DNA of 64,000 nucleotides from assembly GCF_028292925.1 (NCBI RefSeq), contig NZ_JAQGLK010000053.1, positions 1 to 64,000 on the forward strand, read 5' to 3'. The notes below the pieces were generated by a model. The model did no database searches, was not told the DNA's origin, and saw only the letters and a list, made by a program, of their open reading frames with translations. This document shows, one piece after another, positions 52,202 through 62,085 of this stretch. Both the position numbers and the translations under genes were made by a program. Position 1 is the first letter of the stretch. Each line of letters opens with the position of its first letter. This DNA comes from Sphingomonas bacterium. Lineage in GTDB: Bacteria > Pseudomonadota > Alphaproteobacteria > Sphingomonadales > Sphingomonadaceae.

Positions 52202-53134
52202 TCAGCGCGTCTCGAACGCGGTGATGCCCTTGGCCAGCTGGTTGGGGCCGATCTTCAGCGGTTCGTGGCTCCAGTCGGCGACGAACACCGTCGACCATTC
52301 CACCCCCGGTGCCAGCGACGCCTTGTTGCCGTTGACGGTCAGCCCGGCGGAGGGGTTGTCGCGCGATTCGGGGGCGACCGTCACGAAGGCGCTGTGGTTT
52401 TCCTTGTTCTTGCCCTGGACGAAGGTGTTGCCGCTGATCGTGCCCGTCGAACCGGCGGACAGATCGATCATGTAGTTCGTGGTCTTGCCGGCGGTATCGT
52501 CGAAGCTGGAATCGCGCACGTCGATGTTGACCGCGCGGCTCTTCAGGTAATGCCCGCCCGTTCCGCGCTCGAACCGGGATCGGGTGACGATCAGGTTGCC
52601 GTAGCGGCCGATGTAGAGGCCGTGCGCGCAGCCGGCGCTGTTCGCACAACTGCCGAGCCCGGAGAAGGTCGAGCGATCGACGCGGATGGTGGAACGGGGA
52701 TCGTCGGCCGAAAGGATCCCCTGCTCCGAATCGCGGAAGATCGTGTTGAGTACGGTCAGCGGCCCCTTCTCAAGCCGGATGCCGGCGCCGTTGCCGTCGG
52801 GCACGCGCATGTTCTGGAACACCAGCCCGTCCACCGCCGCGTCACGGCCGCGCAGGACGAGCGCGGCCTTGCCCTCGCACGTGCCGCCATCGAACACCGC
52901 GGTGCCCGGCTGAACGGCGCGGAAGGCGACGCGGCCGGCCTCGACGATCGCGCAATCCTTGTAGCGGCCCGGCGCGACCAGGATGGTGCCGTCGCTGCCG
53001 CCGATCGCCTTCACCGCATCGTCGAGGCGGTAGAAGGTGCGGCCGGTTTCCTGAACGGTGAAAGGCGCGCCGGCCTGCTGCGCGGCCAGCGGCGCGGCAA
53101 GGACGATCGCCAAAGCGGCAAGGCGGATCTTCAT
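52202..53134 (-). CDS. Secreted right-handed beta-helix protein
   Basis: A 310-residue exported protein with a clear signal peptide (cleaved near APLAAQ). The body has repeated strand-turn units of 20-25 residues, for example AVDGLVFQNMRVPDGNGAGIR, TVLNTIFRDSEQGI and TISGNTFVQGKNKENHS, with Asn and Gly at turns. This is the pattern of pectate-lyase-like parallel beta-helices (NosD/PbH1 repeats). It may bind or cut a polysaccharide, but no catalytic motif is evident. It is 73 bases downstream of the ArsR-methyltransferase gene and 47 bases before dsbD, all on the minus strand. Confidence 0.8.
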   Translation of the reverse strand: MKIRLAALAIVLAAPLAAQQAGAPFTVQETGRTFYRLDDAVKAIGGSDGTILVAPGRYKDCAIVEAGRVAFRAVQPGTAVFDGGTCEGKAALVLRGRDAAVDGLVFQNMRVPDGNGAGIRLEKGPLTVLNTIFRDSEQGILSADDPRSTIRVDRSTFSGLGSCANSAGCAHGLYIGRYGNLIVTRSRFERGTGGHYLKSRAVNIDVRDSSFDDTAGKTTNYMIDLSAGSTGTISGNTFVQGKNKENHSAFVTVAPESRDNPSAGLTVNGNKASLAPGVEWSTVFVADWSHEPLKIGPNQLAKGITAFETR

Positions 53135-53207
53135 CGGCGGATGGCTCCGAAAGAGGCAGGGAATCGGATCTGCGGCAGCATGCCGATCTATCGAGCCTAA
53201 TACAAAG

Positions 53208-54170
53208 TTAGGCCTGTCGGCTAACCATCTTCTCCGTGACCGGGCGGCACCCCAGCCACAGCTTTACCGTCAGCTCGCCGCCGCCAAGCTGGCCGACGTC
53301 GGCCACGTCGAGATCCGCGGCAGCGAACCAGTTTGCGATCTGCTCGTCGGCGAAGCCGAGACGGGCGTGGGCATCGCGGGTGCGCAGTTCCTCGCGGTCG
53401 TGGCTCGCGAAATCCACGATCAGGAGCCGCCCGCCGGGGGCGAGCAGCCGGGCGGCCTCGGCCACCGCCGATCGCGGCTGCTGGGCATAGTGCAGCACCT
53501 GGTGGAGCAGAACGGTGTCCGCCGATCCGCTCGGCAGCGGCAGGGCATACATGTCGCCCTGGCGCAGCTCGGCACGGTCCTGCCCGCTGGCGGCCAGCTT
53601 CGATCGGGCGAGCCGCAGCATCTCCGGGCTGCGATCGATCCCCAGCGCACTGGCGGCGGCCGGGCCGAGCAACTCGATCATTCGCCCGGTGCCCGTGCCG
53701 ATATCGACCAGCCGGCCGATCGCCCCACCGTCGAGCGCGCGGACGATTGCCGCCTCGACCTCGCTTTCGGCGACGTGGAGCGAGCGGATCGCGTCCCACT
53801 CCTCGGCGTGGCCGGCAAAGTAGCGTTCCGCGGCGGCGGCGCGATCGGCCCGTACCGCCGCCAGCCGGGCGACGTCCGCCACCTCCCACGGATCGCCCGG
53901 CGTGCTCGCGCTCAGCGCGTCGATCGCCGCGAGCAGGGGCGCCACCCGCCCCTCCTCGCCCAGCCCCAGGAACACCCAGCTGCCTTCCTTGCGGCGATCG
54001 GCGATCCCGGCGTCGCACAGGATCTTGACGTGGCGCGACACCCGAGGCTGGCTCTGCCCGAGCACCTGCGCGAGTTCGCCAACCGACAGCTCCATCGCCC
54101 GCAGCAGCGCGAAGATCCGCAGCCGGGTCGGATCGGCCAGCGCACGAAAGATATCCAGGGCCTGCCGCAT
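53208..54170 (-). CDS. ArsR-family regulator fused to a methyltransferase
   Basis: A 320-residue two-part protein. Residues 1-85 are a winged helix-turn-helix of the ArsR type (LADPTRLRIFALLRAMELSVGELAQVLGQSQPRVSRHVKIL) without the Cys residues that bind metals. From about 115 a class I methyltransferase follows: VDIGTGTGRMIELL as the SAM loop, GIDRSPEMLRLARSKL, then HQVLHYAQQP and DFASHDREELR. Fused ArsR-methyltransferases are often linked to methionine and SAM supply in the group, but no met gene is next to this one. The target promoter is unknown. Confidence 0.9.
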   Translation of the reverse strand: MRQALDIFRALADPTRLRIFALLRAMELSVGELAQVLGQSQPRVSRHVKILCDAGIADRRKEGSWVFLGLGEEGRVAPLLAAIDALSASTPGDPWEVADVARLAAVRADRAAAAERYFAGHAEEWDAIRSLHVAESEVEAAIVRALDGGAIGRLVDIGTGTGRMIELLGPAAASALGIDRSPEMLRLARSKLAASGQDRAELRQGDMYALPLPSGSADTVLLHQVLHYAQQPRSAVAEAARLLAPGGRLLIVDFASHDREELRTRDAHARLGFADEQIANWFAAADLDVADVGQLGGGELTVKLWLGCRPVTEKMVSRQA

Positions 54171-54272
54171 CGCCCGAATGCCTAGAGAGGCCGGGGGGCG
54201 CCGGTCAACGGCTTGTGCACCGCACTATGCTATGGCAGGCGGCGGGCTCGGCAACGGTAAGGAAATTGAGGC

Positions 54273-55337
54273 ATGCGGGCTTTGGCTTCGGTGGCGGCAC
54301 TCGCCCTGATCGCGGGGTTGCCGGCGCATGCCAGTGCACAGGATGCCGCGGGCGGGGGCAGCGTCGTCGCGCCCGCGCTGGATACGCCGCCGACGGTGGC
54401 GCCGGGCATCGTCGCGGGCGATCCGGCCGATGCCGGCGCCGCACTCGCCGCGGCATCTGCGGAGGACGCGCCGGTGCAGCGCGACCCGCTGGAAGGCTTC
54501 AATCGGGCGATGTGGGGCGTCAACATGGCGCTCGACAAGGTGATCATGAAACCGGTCTCGTCCGTATACCGCGCCGTCGCCCCCCGGCCGGTGCGGCGCG
54601 GGCTTTCGCGCGTGCTGAGCAACCTGACCGAGCCGTTCTCGTTCATCAACGGGCTGCTGCAGGGCAAGAGCAAGCGCGCGTTCAACTCGCTCGGCCGGTT
54701 CGTCGTCAATTCGACGATCGGCGTCGCCGGTCTTGCCGATCCTGCGTCCAGGATGGGGATGCGGCCGACGCCGGAGGATTTCGGGCAGACGCTGGCAAAG
54801 TGGGGGGTCAAGAGCAGCGCCTATATCGTGCTGCCGCTGCTCGGGCCGTCGACGATCCGCGACGGCATCGGCACGGGCGTCGCCTTCTTCGCGGACCCGT
54901 ACCGCATCGGTCTGCGCGAATCCGGCCTGTCGACCTGGGAGCAGCGTGGCGTCAACGCGTTCGAGGTCGTCAGCGCCCGCAGCGACCTGACCGAAGCCGG
55001 CGGCGACAGCTTCCTGGCCTCCAGCCTCGATCCCTACGCCGTCGCACGTTCGGCCTATCTGCAGCGCCGGCAGGCCGCGATCCTGGATCAGGACGATGCA
55101 GGCGCGGCAAGCACCAGCGCCGCCGCCGGTGCCAGCGGACCGGACGATGCGGCGATGCAGGCGGCGATCGCCGAGATCCAGGACCAGTCGGGCCAGGCCG
55201 GCGATCCCGCCGCGGCCAGCGGCGGATCGGTGCCGGCACCCACCCCGGCGGAAGCGGCGATGCCGGCCGACCCGGCGGCGGACGGTTCTTCCGCTCCGGC
55301 GGCGGACCCCACGGCCGCGCCGTCGCCGGACGCCTGA
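54273..55337 (+). CDS. mlaA: MlaA family outer-membrane lipid asymmetry protein
   Basis: Removes misplaced phospholipids from the outer leaflet of the outer membrane. The 354-residue protein has a signal peptide, then the MlaA core: DPLEGFNRAMWGVNMALDK, FINGLLQGKSKRAFNSLGRFVVNSTIGVAGLADPA and GMRPTPEDFGQTLAKWGV. A long Ala/Pro/Asp-rich tail (from about 270) is disordered. There is no Cys at the end of the signal peptide (GLPAHASAQ), unlike the classical lipoprotein VacJ. An MCE protein at 36 kb could be its inner partner. Confidence 0.92.
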   Translation: MRALASVAALALIAGLPAHASAQDAAGGGSVVAPALDTPPTVAPGIVAGDPADAGAALAAASAEDAPVQRDPLEGFNRAMWGVNMALDKVIMKPVSSVYRAVAPRPVRRGLSRVLSNLTEPFSFINGLLQGKSKRAFNSLGRFVVNSTIGVAGLADPASRMGMRPTPEDFGQTLAKWGVKSSAYIVLPLLGPSTIRDGIGTGVAFFADPYRIGLRESGLSTWEQRGVNAFEVVSARSDLTEAGGDSFLASSLDPYAVARSAYLQRRQAAILDQDDAGAASTSAAAGASGPDDAAMQAAIAEIQDQSGQAGDPAAASGGSVPAPTPAEAAMPADPAADGSSAPAADPTAAPSPDA

Positions 55338-55453
55338 ATACTACCCGGACTATAGACATTGCAGGTGCCGCTGCTCGGCAGTAAAGGCCACCATCGACTT
55401 GCGGCCTGCCGGGCCCACCGGCGGCACGCATCCCAGAACAGGAATATCATCCC

Positions 55454-55717
55454 ATGAAGAAGACCATCGCTCTGTCGTTCGTCGTTGCCGCCGCGCTCGG
55501 CCTCGCCGCTTGCTCCAGCCAGAGCACCAATGAAACCGCCGCCGCCGCGGACAACGCCTCGGCCGAAGTCGCGGCAACCTCCTCGGAAGCCGTCAACGAC
55601 GTCAGCGCCGCCGCCGACGAAGCCGGCAACTCGCTGGGCGACGCCGCCGACGCGACCGGCAACGTGCTGGACAATGCCGGTGACGCGATCGAGACCGCGG
55701 CCGAGAACACGTTCTGA
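55454..55717 (+). CDS. Small lipoprotein, Ala/Asn/Asp-rich
   Basis: An 87-residue predicted lipoprotein: the signal sequence MKKTIALSFVVAAALGLAAC ends in a lipobox, and the mature part is helix-forming and acidic (AAADNASAEVAATSSEAVNDVS, then AADEAGNSLGDAADATGNVLDN). No family was recognised; it resembles entericidin-like or other small cell-envelope peptides. A strong terminator follows 26 bases after the stop, so it is a single-gene transcript. A second short lipoprotein gene lies directly beyond that terminator. Confidence 0.8.
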   Translation: MKKTIALSFVVAAALGLAACSSQSTNETAAAADNASAEVAATSSEAVNDVSAAADEAGNSLGDAADATGNVLDNAGDAIETAAENTF

Positions 55718-55743
55718 TCCGATCGATCTGACCCGATCGGCGA

Positions 55744-55777
55744 GGGGGTCCGTCTCATCCGAGACGGGCCCCCTTTT
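55744..55777 (+). terminator. Strong rho-independent terminator
   Basis: GGGGGTCCGTCTC (55744-55756) pairs with GAGACGGGCCCCC (55761-55773) around the loop ATCC, followed by TTTT. One T-G pair only. It ends the small lipoprotein transcript. Confidence 0.9.
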
Positions 55778-55832
55778 CGTTTGCGCCGGCTCCGCTACGT
55801 CTAGGGTTCAGCGGAACGGCGGGAGCGAAGCG

Positions 55833-56063
55833 ATGAAAAGACCTGGCCTGGAAATTCTTCTGATCGCGGCTGGGCTATCCGTCGCGGGCTGCGGCGAGGG
55901 CGACAACCAGACGGTGGGCGGTGTCAGCCCGGAAGAGGCGGCACAGCTGAACGATGCCGCCGAGATGCTCGACGCGTCGGCCGACGGGCTGGCCGCGCCC
56001 GAGGGCGAGGCGATCGACAGCGAGAGCAACAGCGGCGACGCGGCGGACGCCAACGGCGCCTGA
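55833..56063 (+). CDS. Small lipoprotein, acidic
   Basis: A 76-residue protein with a signal sequence (MKRPGLEILLIAAGLSVAGC) whose lipobox VAGC is clear, then a short acidic tail (GEGDNQTVGGVSPEEAAQLNDAAEML and ESNSGDAAD). Not recognised. GGGAG lies eight bases before the ATG. It sits between the terminator of the previous small lipoprotein gene and the groEL terminator, with the same direction as the former. Shared composition suggests a related envelope role. Confidence 0.75.
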   Translation: MKRPGLEILLIAAGLSVAGCGEGDNQTVGGVSPEEAAQLNDAAEMLDASADGLAAPEGEAIDSESNSGDAADANGA

Positions 56064-56121
56064 CCCCCCGGACGGCCGCGCGCCTCGTTCGGCGCGGGCC
56101 TGCCGGACACTACAGACGCGG

Positions 56122-56153
56122 AAAGGGCCGGGGATCGCTCCCCGGCCCTTCCT
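56122..56153 (-). terminator. Terminator after groEL
   Basis: AAGGGCCGGGGA (56123-56134) and TCCCCGGCCCTT (56139-56150) form a perfect 12-bp stem with loop TCGC. Read on the minus strand it is followed by TTC; on the plus strand by CCTTTCG, so it may work both ways between groEL and the lipoprotein gene. Confidence 0.75.
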
Positions 56154-56184
56154 TTCGATCGAGCGATCGACTGGGTAGAGGGAC

Positions 56185-57867
<1,683 letters not shown>

Positions 57868-57880
57868 TCAGGCGGAAGGT

Positions 57881-58168
57881 TCAGCCGACGATCCCGAGGA
57901 TGTCGCTTTCCTTCATGATCAGCAGGTCTTCACCGTTGATCTTCACCTCGGTGCCGGACCACTTGCCGAACAGGATCTTGTCCCCGGCCTTCACGTCCAG
58001 CGGGGTGATCTTGCCGTCATCGGCCTTCAGGCCACCGCCGGCGGCGACGACTTCGCCTTCCTGCGGCTTTTCCTTGGCGGTGTCGGGGATGATGATCCCG
58101 CCAGCCGTCTTCTCTTCAGCCTCGACACGACGAACGAGCACGCGATCGTGCAACGGACGAAAATTCAT
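57881..58168 (-). CDS. groS: Co-chaperonin GroES
   Basis: Ten-kilodalton lid of GroEL, 95 residues: [33 protein letters not shown] includes the mobile loop, and [22 protein letters not shown] is the C-terminal half. The start ATG at 58168 was chosen; the frame upstream is leader. A CIRCE element and sigma-70 promoter lie 75-135 bases upstream. Confidence 0.98.
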   Translation of the reverse strand: MNFRPLHDRVLVRRVEAEEKTAGGIIIPDTAKEKPQEGEVVAAGGGLKADDGKITPLDVKAGDKILFGKWSGTEVKINGEDLLIMKESDILGIVG

Positions 58169-58244
58169 GGGCGCACCTCTTCCAATCGTGCGGGATCCAG
58201 GAAGCATTGCGCTCCGGCCACCCGCACAGGTTGATGTAAAACTC

Positions 58245-58271
58245 TTAGCACTCGCCCGAGGTGAGTGCCAG
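58245..58271. promoter_or_regulatory. CIRCE element (HrcA operator) of groESL
   Basis: TTAGCACTC, nine bases, GAGTGCCAG: matches the CIRCE consensus TTAGCACTC-N9-GAGTGCTAA with two differences in the right half. It sits just downstream of the groES -10 box, where HrcA would block initiation or elongation. Confidence 0.92.
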
Positions 58272-58275
58272 CACG

Positions 58276-58304
58276 CATATGTTGCCGGCAGTTACGGCTG
58301 TCAA
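58276..58304 (-). promoter_or_regulatory. Sigma-70 promoter of groESL
   Basis: Minus strand: TTGACA (58299-58304), 17-base spacer, CATATG (58276-58281). The CIRCE starts about five bases downstream of the -10 box, covering the expected start site. Confidence 0.75.
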
Positions 58305-58369
58305 CGGGTCGGGATCGTGACCGGGCGCGGTTGCGAATACGGAGCCGAACCGCCACACACCGCGCCGCC

Positions 58370-59299
58370 ATGGCCACCCCCCGCCCCCTACCCCCGCGCG
58401 ACGACCAGCGGATGCTCGGCATCCGGCTGCGCATCGCATCGATCAGCTGCTTCGCGACGATGTCGGCGCTGGCCAAGCTGGCGAATGGCGGCGGGGCATC
58501 CACGCTGGAGATCCTGTTCTTCCGCAACGGACTGGCCCTGCCGGTGATAATCGGCGTGCTGCTGGCCGGTCCGGGGCTTCGCTCGGTCGCCACCAAGCGC
58601 CCGGGGGCGCATCTCGGGCGGTCGGTCATCGGCCTCGGCAGCATGTTGCTGACCTTCCAGGGGCTGTCGATGCTGCCGCTGGCGGATGCCACGTCGATCG
58701 GCTTTTCCGCGCCGCTGTTCGCGACGATCCTGTCTGCCGTGCTGCTCGCCGAGCCGATCCACCGGCACCGCTGGACGGCTATCGCGATCGGCATGATCGG
58801 CGTGCTGATCATTATGCGGCCGGGCGGCGGCCATGCCTCGCTGGCAGGCATGGCGATCGCAGTGGGCGGCGCGTTCACCAGCGCGATCGCCACCGTGACC
58901 ATCCGCTCGCTGGGCACGACCGAGCCGGCGACGACCACCGTTTTCTGGTTCACGCTGGGCGGCACGATCGCGACCAGCCTCGTCCTGCCGTTCGTCGCGC
59001 AGGCGCATGATCCGCTGACATGGTGCGCGCTTGTCGGCACGGGGCTGGCCGGCGGCTGCGCTCAGGTGCTGATGACGACCTCGCTGCGGCACGCACCCGT
59101 CTCGGTGGTGGCGCCGTTCGATTATCTCAGCCTGCCCTGGTCGATCCTGTACGGCTTTCTGCTGTTCAGCGCCGCTCCGTCGGCGACGACGCTTGCCGGG
59201 GCGGCGCTGATCGTGGCCAGCGGCCTCTACACCATCCACCGCGAACGGCGGCTGCGGCGCGATGCGATCGCCGCGGCATCTACCCCCGTGGAAGCCTAG
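58370..59299 (+). CDS. EamA family transporter (drug/metabolite exporter)
   Basis: A 309-residue membrane protein with ten helices in two EamA repeats. The first repeat spans about 12-145 (LGIRLRIASISCFATMSALAKL, AVLLAEPI), the second about 150-295 (GGAFTSAIATVTIRSL, YGFLLFSAAPS). This is the DMT/RhaT type; many members export amino acids or metabolites. It follows the groESL promoter region divergently and precedes a branched-chain or phenylalanine dehydrogenase, but no pathway link is shown. ATG at 58370 is used; upstream frames are not supported. Confidence 0.87.
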   Translation: MATPRPLPPRDDQRMLGIRLRIASISCFATMSALAKLANGGGASTLEILFFRNGLALPVIIGVLLAGPGLRSVATKRPGAHLGRSVIGLGSMLLTFQGLSMLPLADATSIGFSAPLFATILSAVLLAEPIHRHRWTAIAIGMIGVLIIMRPGGGHASLAGMAIAVGGAFTSAIATVTIRSLGTTEPATTTVFWFTLGGTIATSLVLPFVAQAHDPLTWCALVGTGLAGGCAQVLMTTSLRHAPVSVVAPFDYLSLPWSILYGFLLFSAAPSATTLAGAALIVASGLYTIHRERRLRRDAIAAASTPVEA

Positions 59300-59308
59300 T
59301 CCGGCGAA

Positions 59309-60361
59309 TCAGTCGCCCCGCCCGATCAGCCGCTGGGCGATGCGGTCCGCCACCGTCGCCGCGGGCAGGCCGGTCGCGGCGCTTTCCGCCCAGACCTGCT
59401 CCAGCCGCCCCGGTATCTGGCCGACGCGCGCCTCCACTTCGGCGCGATCGCCGTGGCCGAGATATTCCATCCCGACGTTGATGATCCCGCCGGCATTGAT
59501 CACGTAATCCGGTGCGTAGAGAATATTGCGGGCGTGCAGCCGGGCGGCATCTTCCGGAGTCGCCAGCTGATTGTTTGCGGCGCCCGCCACGATCGGCGCG
59601 GCAATCGCCGGGATCGAACGCTCGTTCAGCACCGCACCCAGCGCGCAGGGGCTCAGCACGTCCGCCTCGACACGCAGGATATCCCCGGCGGCAACCGCCG
59701 CACCGCCCAGCGCCGCCGCCAGGGCCGCGGCACGATCCGCATCCACATCGGCCAGCGTCAGCCGGGCGCCCGCCGCAGCGAGCAGTTGCGCCAGCCCGCC
59801 GCCGACGCTTCCGACGCCCTGGATGGCAACGTGCACGCCGGCCAGATCGTCACGGCCGAGCGCGCGGCGCACCGCCGCCCGGATACCCAGAAACACGCCG
59901 AGGGAGGTCATCGGCCCGGGATCGCCGCCCGCGGCCTCCGCTGCGACGGGCAGGCCGGCGACGTGCCGCGTCTGCCCACGGATCGCGACCATGTCGGCAT
60001 CGTTCATGCCGACATCCTCGGCAGTGACGTAGCGGCCACCCAGGCTGTCGATCGCGCGGCCGAACGCGGCCAGCAGCGCCGGCGACTTCAGCCCGTCTTC
60101 CGGTGCCAGGACGACGCCCTTGCCGCCGCCCAGCGGCAGCCCGGCCATCGCGTTCTTGTAGCTCATCCCGCGCGACAGCCGCAACGCATCGACCAGCGCC
60201 TGATCGCCATCGGCGTAGCGCCAGAACCGCGTGCCCCCCGCCGCGGGCCCGAGTGCGGTGGAGTGGATCGCCACGATCGCGCGCAGGCCGGAACCCGTAT
60301 CGCTGAACAGGTGGACGCCCTCATGGGCATCGAAATCGGGATAGTCCCATAGCGATGGCAT
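59309..60361 (-). CDS. Leucine/valine/phenylalanine dehydrogenase family protein
   Basis: NAD-dependent oxidative deaminase of the Glu/Leu/Phe/Val dehydrogenase superfamily. The 350-residue protein has Lys69 in SYKNAMAG and Lys81 in LPLGGGKGVV (the substrate-binding and catalytic lysines), GRYVTAEDVGM, and the Rossmann loop IQGVGSVGGGLAQLL. The size fits the octameric Leu/Val/Phe dehydrogenases rather than Glu dehydrogenase. ATG at 60361 begins the conserved N-terminus; the open frame upstream overlaps tRNA-His. It converges on the EamA gene with only nine bases between them. Confidence 0.9.
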   Translation of the reverse strand: MPSLWDYPDFDAHEGVHLFSDTGSGLRAIVAIHSTALGPAAGGTRFWRYADGDQALVDALRLSRGMSYKNAMAGLPLGGGKGVVLAPEDGLKSPALLAAFGRAIDSLGGRYVTAEDVGMNDADMVAIRGQTRHVAGLPVAAEAAGGDPGPMTSLGVFLGIRAAVRRALGRDDLAGVHVAIQGVGSVGGGLAQLLAAAGARLTLADVDADRAAALAAALGGAAVAAGDILRVEADVLSPCALGAVLNERSIPAIAAPIVAGAANNQLATPEDAARLHARNILYAPDYVINAGGIINVGMEYLGHGDRAEVEARVGQIPGRLEQVWAESAATGLPAATVADRIAQRLIGRGD

Positions 60362-60413
60362 CGCGTGGGTCCTTGCATGGTTCGGACGGGAGGGATGCGG
60401 GCCAGGGTGCCGC

Positions 60414-60491
60414 TGGGGCGATCGACGGGGATTGAACCCGCAACCTCCGGTACCACAAACCGGCGCTCTAACCAATTGAGCTACGACCGCC
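60414..60491 (-). tRNA. tRNA-His (GTG), CCA encoded
   Basis: Minus strand: G-1 plus acceptor GCGGTCG pairing with CGATCGC, D arm AGCTCAATTGGTTAGAGC, anticodon loop TTGTGGT giving GTG, T arm GCGGGTTCAATCCCCGT, discriminator C and CCA. The extra 5' G and C73 are hallmarks of tRNA-His. Confidence 0.97.
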
Positions 60492-60572
60492 ACGGCATGC
60501 CCCGTGGACGGGCCGCACATAGGATCGAGAAGGGGGAAGCGTCAAGGATTGCGGAGCGGCTGCACTAGCCGC

Positions 60573-60596
60573 CCGCCAAGAATAACTTTCTGGCGG
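60573..60596. promoter_or_regulatory. Inverted repeat upstream of the Rrf2 gene
   Basis: CCGCCA (60573-60578) and TGGCGG (60591-60596) flank a 12-base AT-richer core. It lies about 100 bases before the regulator gene and could be its operator; a hairpin for the tRNA on the other strand is also possible. Confidence 0.35.
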
Positions 60597-60694
60597 TTTG
60601 GCCGGCTCCGGGCGAACGGCGCCGCATAGAGGGGGCGCGGGAACGCGAGCACCGGGGGTTGCCGTGGACGCCATGAACGGACAGAAGACGGCCG

Positions 60695-61162
60695 GTGCTA
60701 TCCCAGCGAACCCGCTACGCCATCCGTGCGCTCCTGCACCTGGCCGATCGCTATGGCGGCGGGCCGGTGCAATTGGGCGAAATCGCCGAGGCGCAGAACA
60801 TTCCCGCCAAGTTCCTTACCGTGATCCTGTCCGAAATGAAGCGGGCCGGGCTGGTGGAAACGATGCGCGGCAAGGTCGGCGGCTACTGGCTCGCCCGCGC
60901 GCCGGGGGAGATCACCTACGGGCAGATCGTCCGCCTCACCCGCGGATCGCTGGCGCTGCTGCCGTGCGCCGCGCGGCTGGCCTACACGCCGTGCGAGAAC
61001 TGCATCACCGAATCGCAGTGCCGGCTTCATGCCGTGATGCTGAAGGTGCGCGACGAGACCGCGCGGCTGCTCGACACGATCACGCTGGCCGAGCCGCTGG
61101 CGGATCTGGCCGAGGTGCAGCTGGCGCCGGTCGATCTTCCCCAGGCGGGGCTCCCGTCGTGA
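60695..61162 (+). CDS. Rrf2 family transcriptional regulator, sulfur-linked
   Basis: A 155-residue winged-helix protein of the Rrf2 family. The N-terminal domain is typical (LSQRTRYAIRALLHLADRYGGGPV, IAEAQNIPAKFLTVIL, MRGKVGGYWLARAP). The C-terminal part carries four cysteines (C91, C100, C103, C109) in the pattern C-X8-C-X2-C-X5-C, which could bind an iron-sulfur cluster or sense thiols, as CymR-like and IscR-like regulators do. GTG starts it. It lies 38 bases before cysT, so it probably controls sulfate uptake; the operator was not identified with certainty. Confidence 0.88.
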   Translation: MLSQRTRYAIRALLHLADRYGGGPVQLGEIAEAQNIPAKFLTVILSEMKRAGLVETMRGKVGGYWLARAPGEITYGQIVRLTRGSLALLPCAARLAYTPCENCITESQCRLHAVMLKVRDETARLLDTITLAEPLADLAEVQLAPVDLPQAGLPS

Positions 61163-61200
61163 TCGCGCGCACGCGCCAGCCCTCAGCGTCCCGCTAAGCC

Positions 61201-62085
61201 ATGGCGACGCACGCGGCGATGCCGCCCTCCGCCCGCTTGCCCGCCGTGAGGCGCCGGCGCTTCTGGAAGCGGCGATCGGTGCTGCCCGGATTCGGGCTGA
61301 CCTTCGGGTTCAGCCTGCTCTACCTGTCGCTGATCGTGCTGATCCCCATCTCCACGGTGTTCGTACGGACCGCGGGCATGGGCTTCGGCGATTTCCTCGC
61401 CGTCGCCTTCTCGCCCCGCGCGCTGGCCGCCTACCGCCTGAGCTTCGGCGCATCGCTGGCGGCGGCGGGGATCAACGCTGTGTTCGGGCTGCTGATCGCG
61501 TGGGTGCTGGTGCGCTACGATTTCCCCGGCAAGCGGGTGGTGAGCGCGATGGTCGATCTGCCGTTCGCGCTGCCTACCGCAGTCGCCGGCATCGCGCTGA
61601 CGGCGTTATACGCCGATACCGGCTGGATCGGCGGCTATCTCGCCCCGCTCGGTATCAACGTCGCCTACACGCCGCTGGGTGTGGTCGTCGCGCTGATCTT
61701 CATCGGTCTGCCGTTCGTGGTGCGATCGGTGGAGCCGGTGCTGGCCGATCTCGGTCGCGACGTCGAAGAGGCCGCCGCGTCGCTTGGCGCGGATCGCGGC
61801 CAGACGTTCCGGCGGGTGATCCTGCCCGCGATCCTGCCCGCCCTGCTCACCGGCTTTGCGCTCGCCTTCGCGCGTGGTGTCGGCGAATATGGATCGGTGA
61901 TCTTCATCGCCGGCAACCAGCCGTTCCGATCCGAGATCGCGCCGCTGCTGATCGTCACCCAGCTCGAACAATATGATTATCCCGGCGCCACCGCGATAGC
62001 GTGCGTGATGCTCGTCATCTCGTTCCTGCTGCTCCTCCTCATCAACCTGATCCAGATCTGGAGCAGGCGGCGGATGATCGGCTGA
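61201..62085 (+). CDS. cysT: Sulfate/thiosulfate ABC transporter permease CysT
   Basis: Inner-membrane permease of the sulfate importer. The 294-residue protein has six helices, with [21 protein letters not shown] and the cytosolic coupling helix [27 protein letters not shown] (EAA motif). Its TGA overlaps the ATG of cysW. The cys operon starts right after the Rrf2 gene. Confidence 0.95.
   Translation: MATHAAMPPSARLPAVRRRRFWKRRSVLPGFGLTFGFSLLYLSLIVLIPISTVFVRTAGMGFGDFLAVAFSPRALAAYRLSFGASLAAAGINAVFGLLIAWVLVRYDFPGKRVVSAMVDLPFALPTAVAGIALTALYADTGWIGGYLAPLGINVAYTPLGVVVALIFIGLPFVVRSVEPVLADLGRDVEEAAASLGADRGQTFRRVILPAILPALLTGFALAFARGVGEYGSVIFIAGNQPFRSEIAPLLIVTQLEQYDYPGATAIACVMLVISFLLLLLINLIQIWSRRRMIG

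Noticed and set aside
50253-52475. 740-codon open frame on the plus strand
   Set aside because: Antisense to dsbD, whose cysteine motifs and helices are unmistakable.
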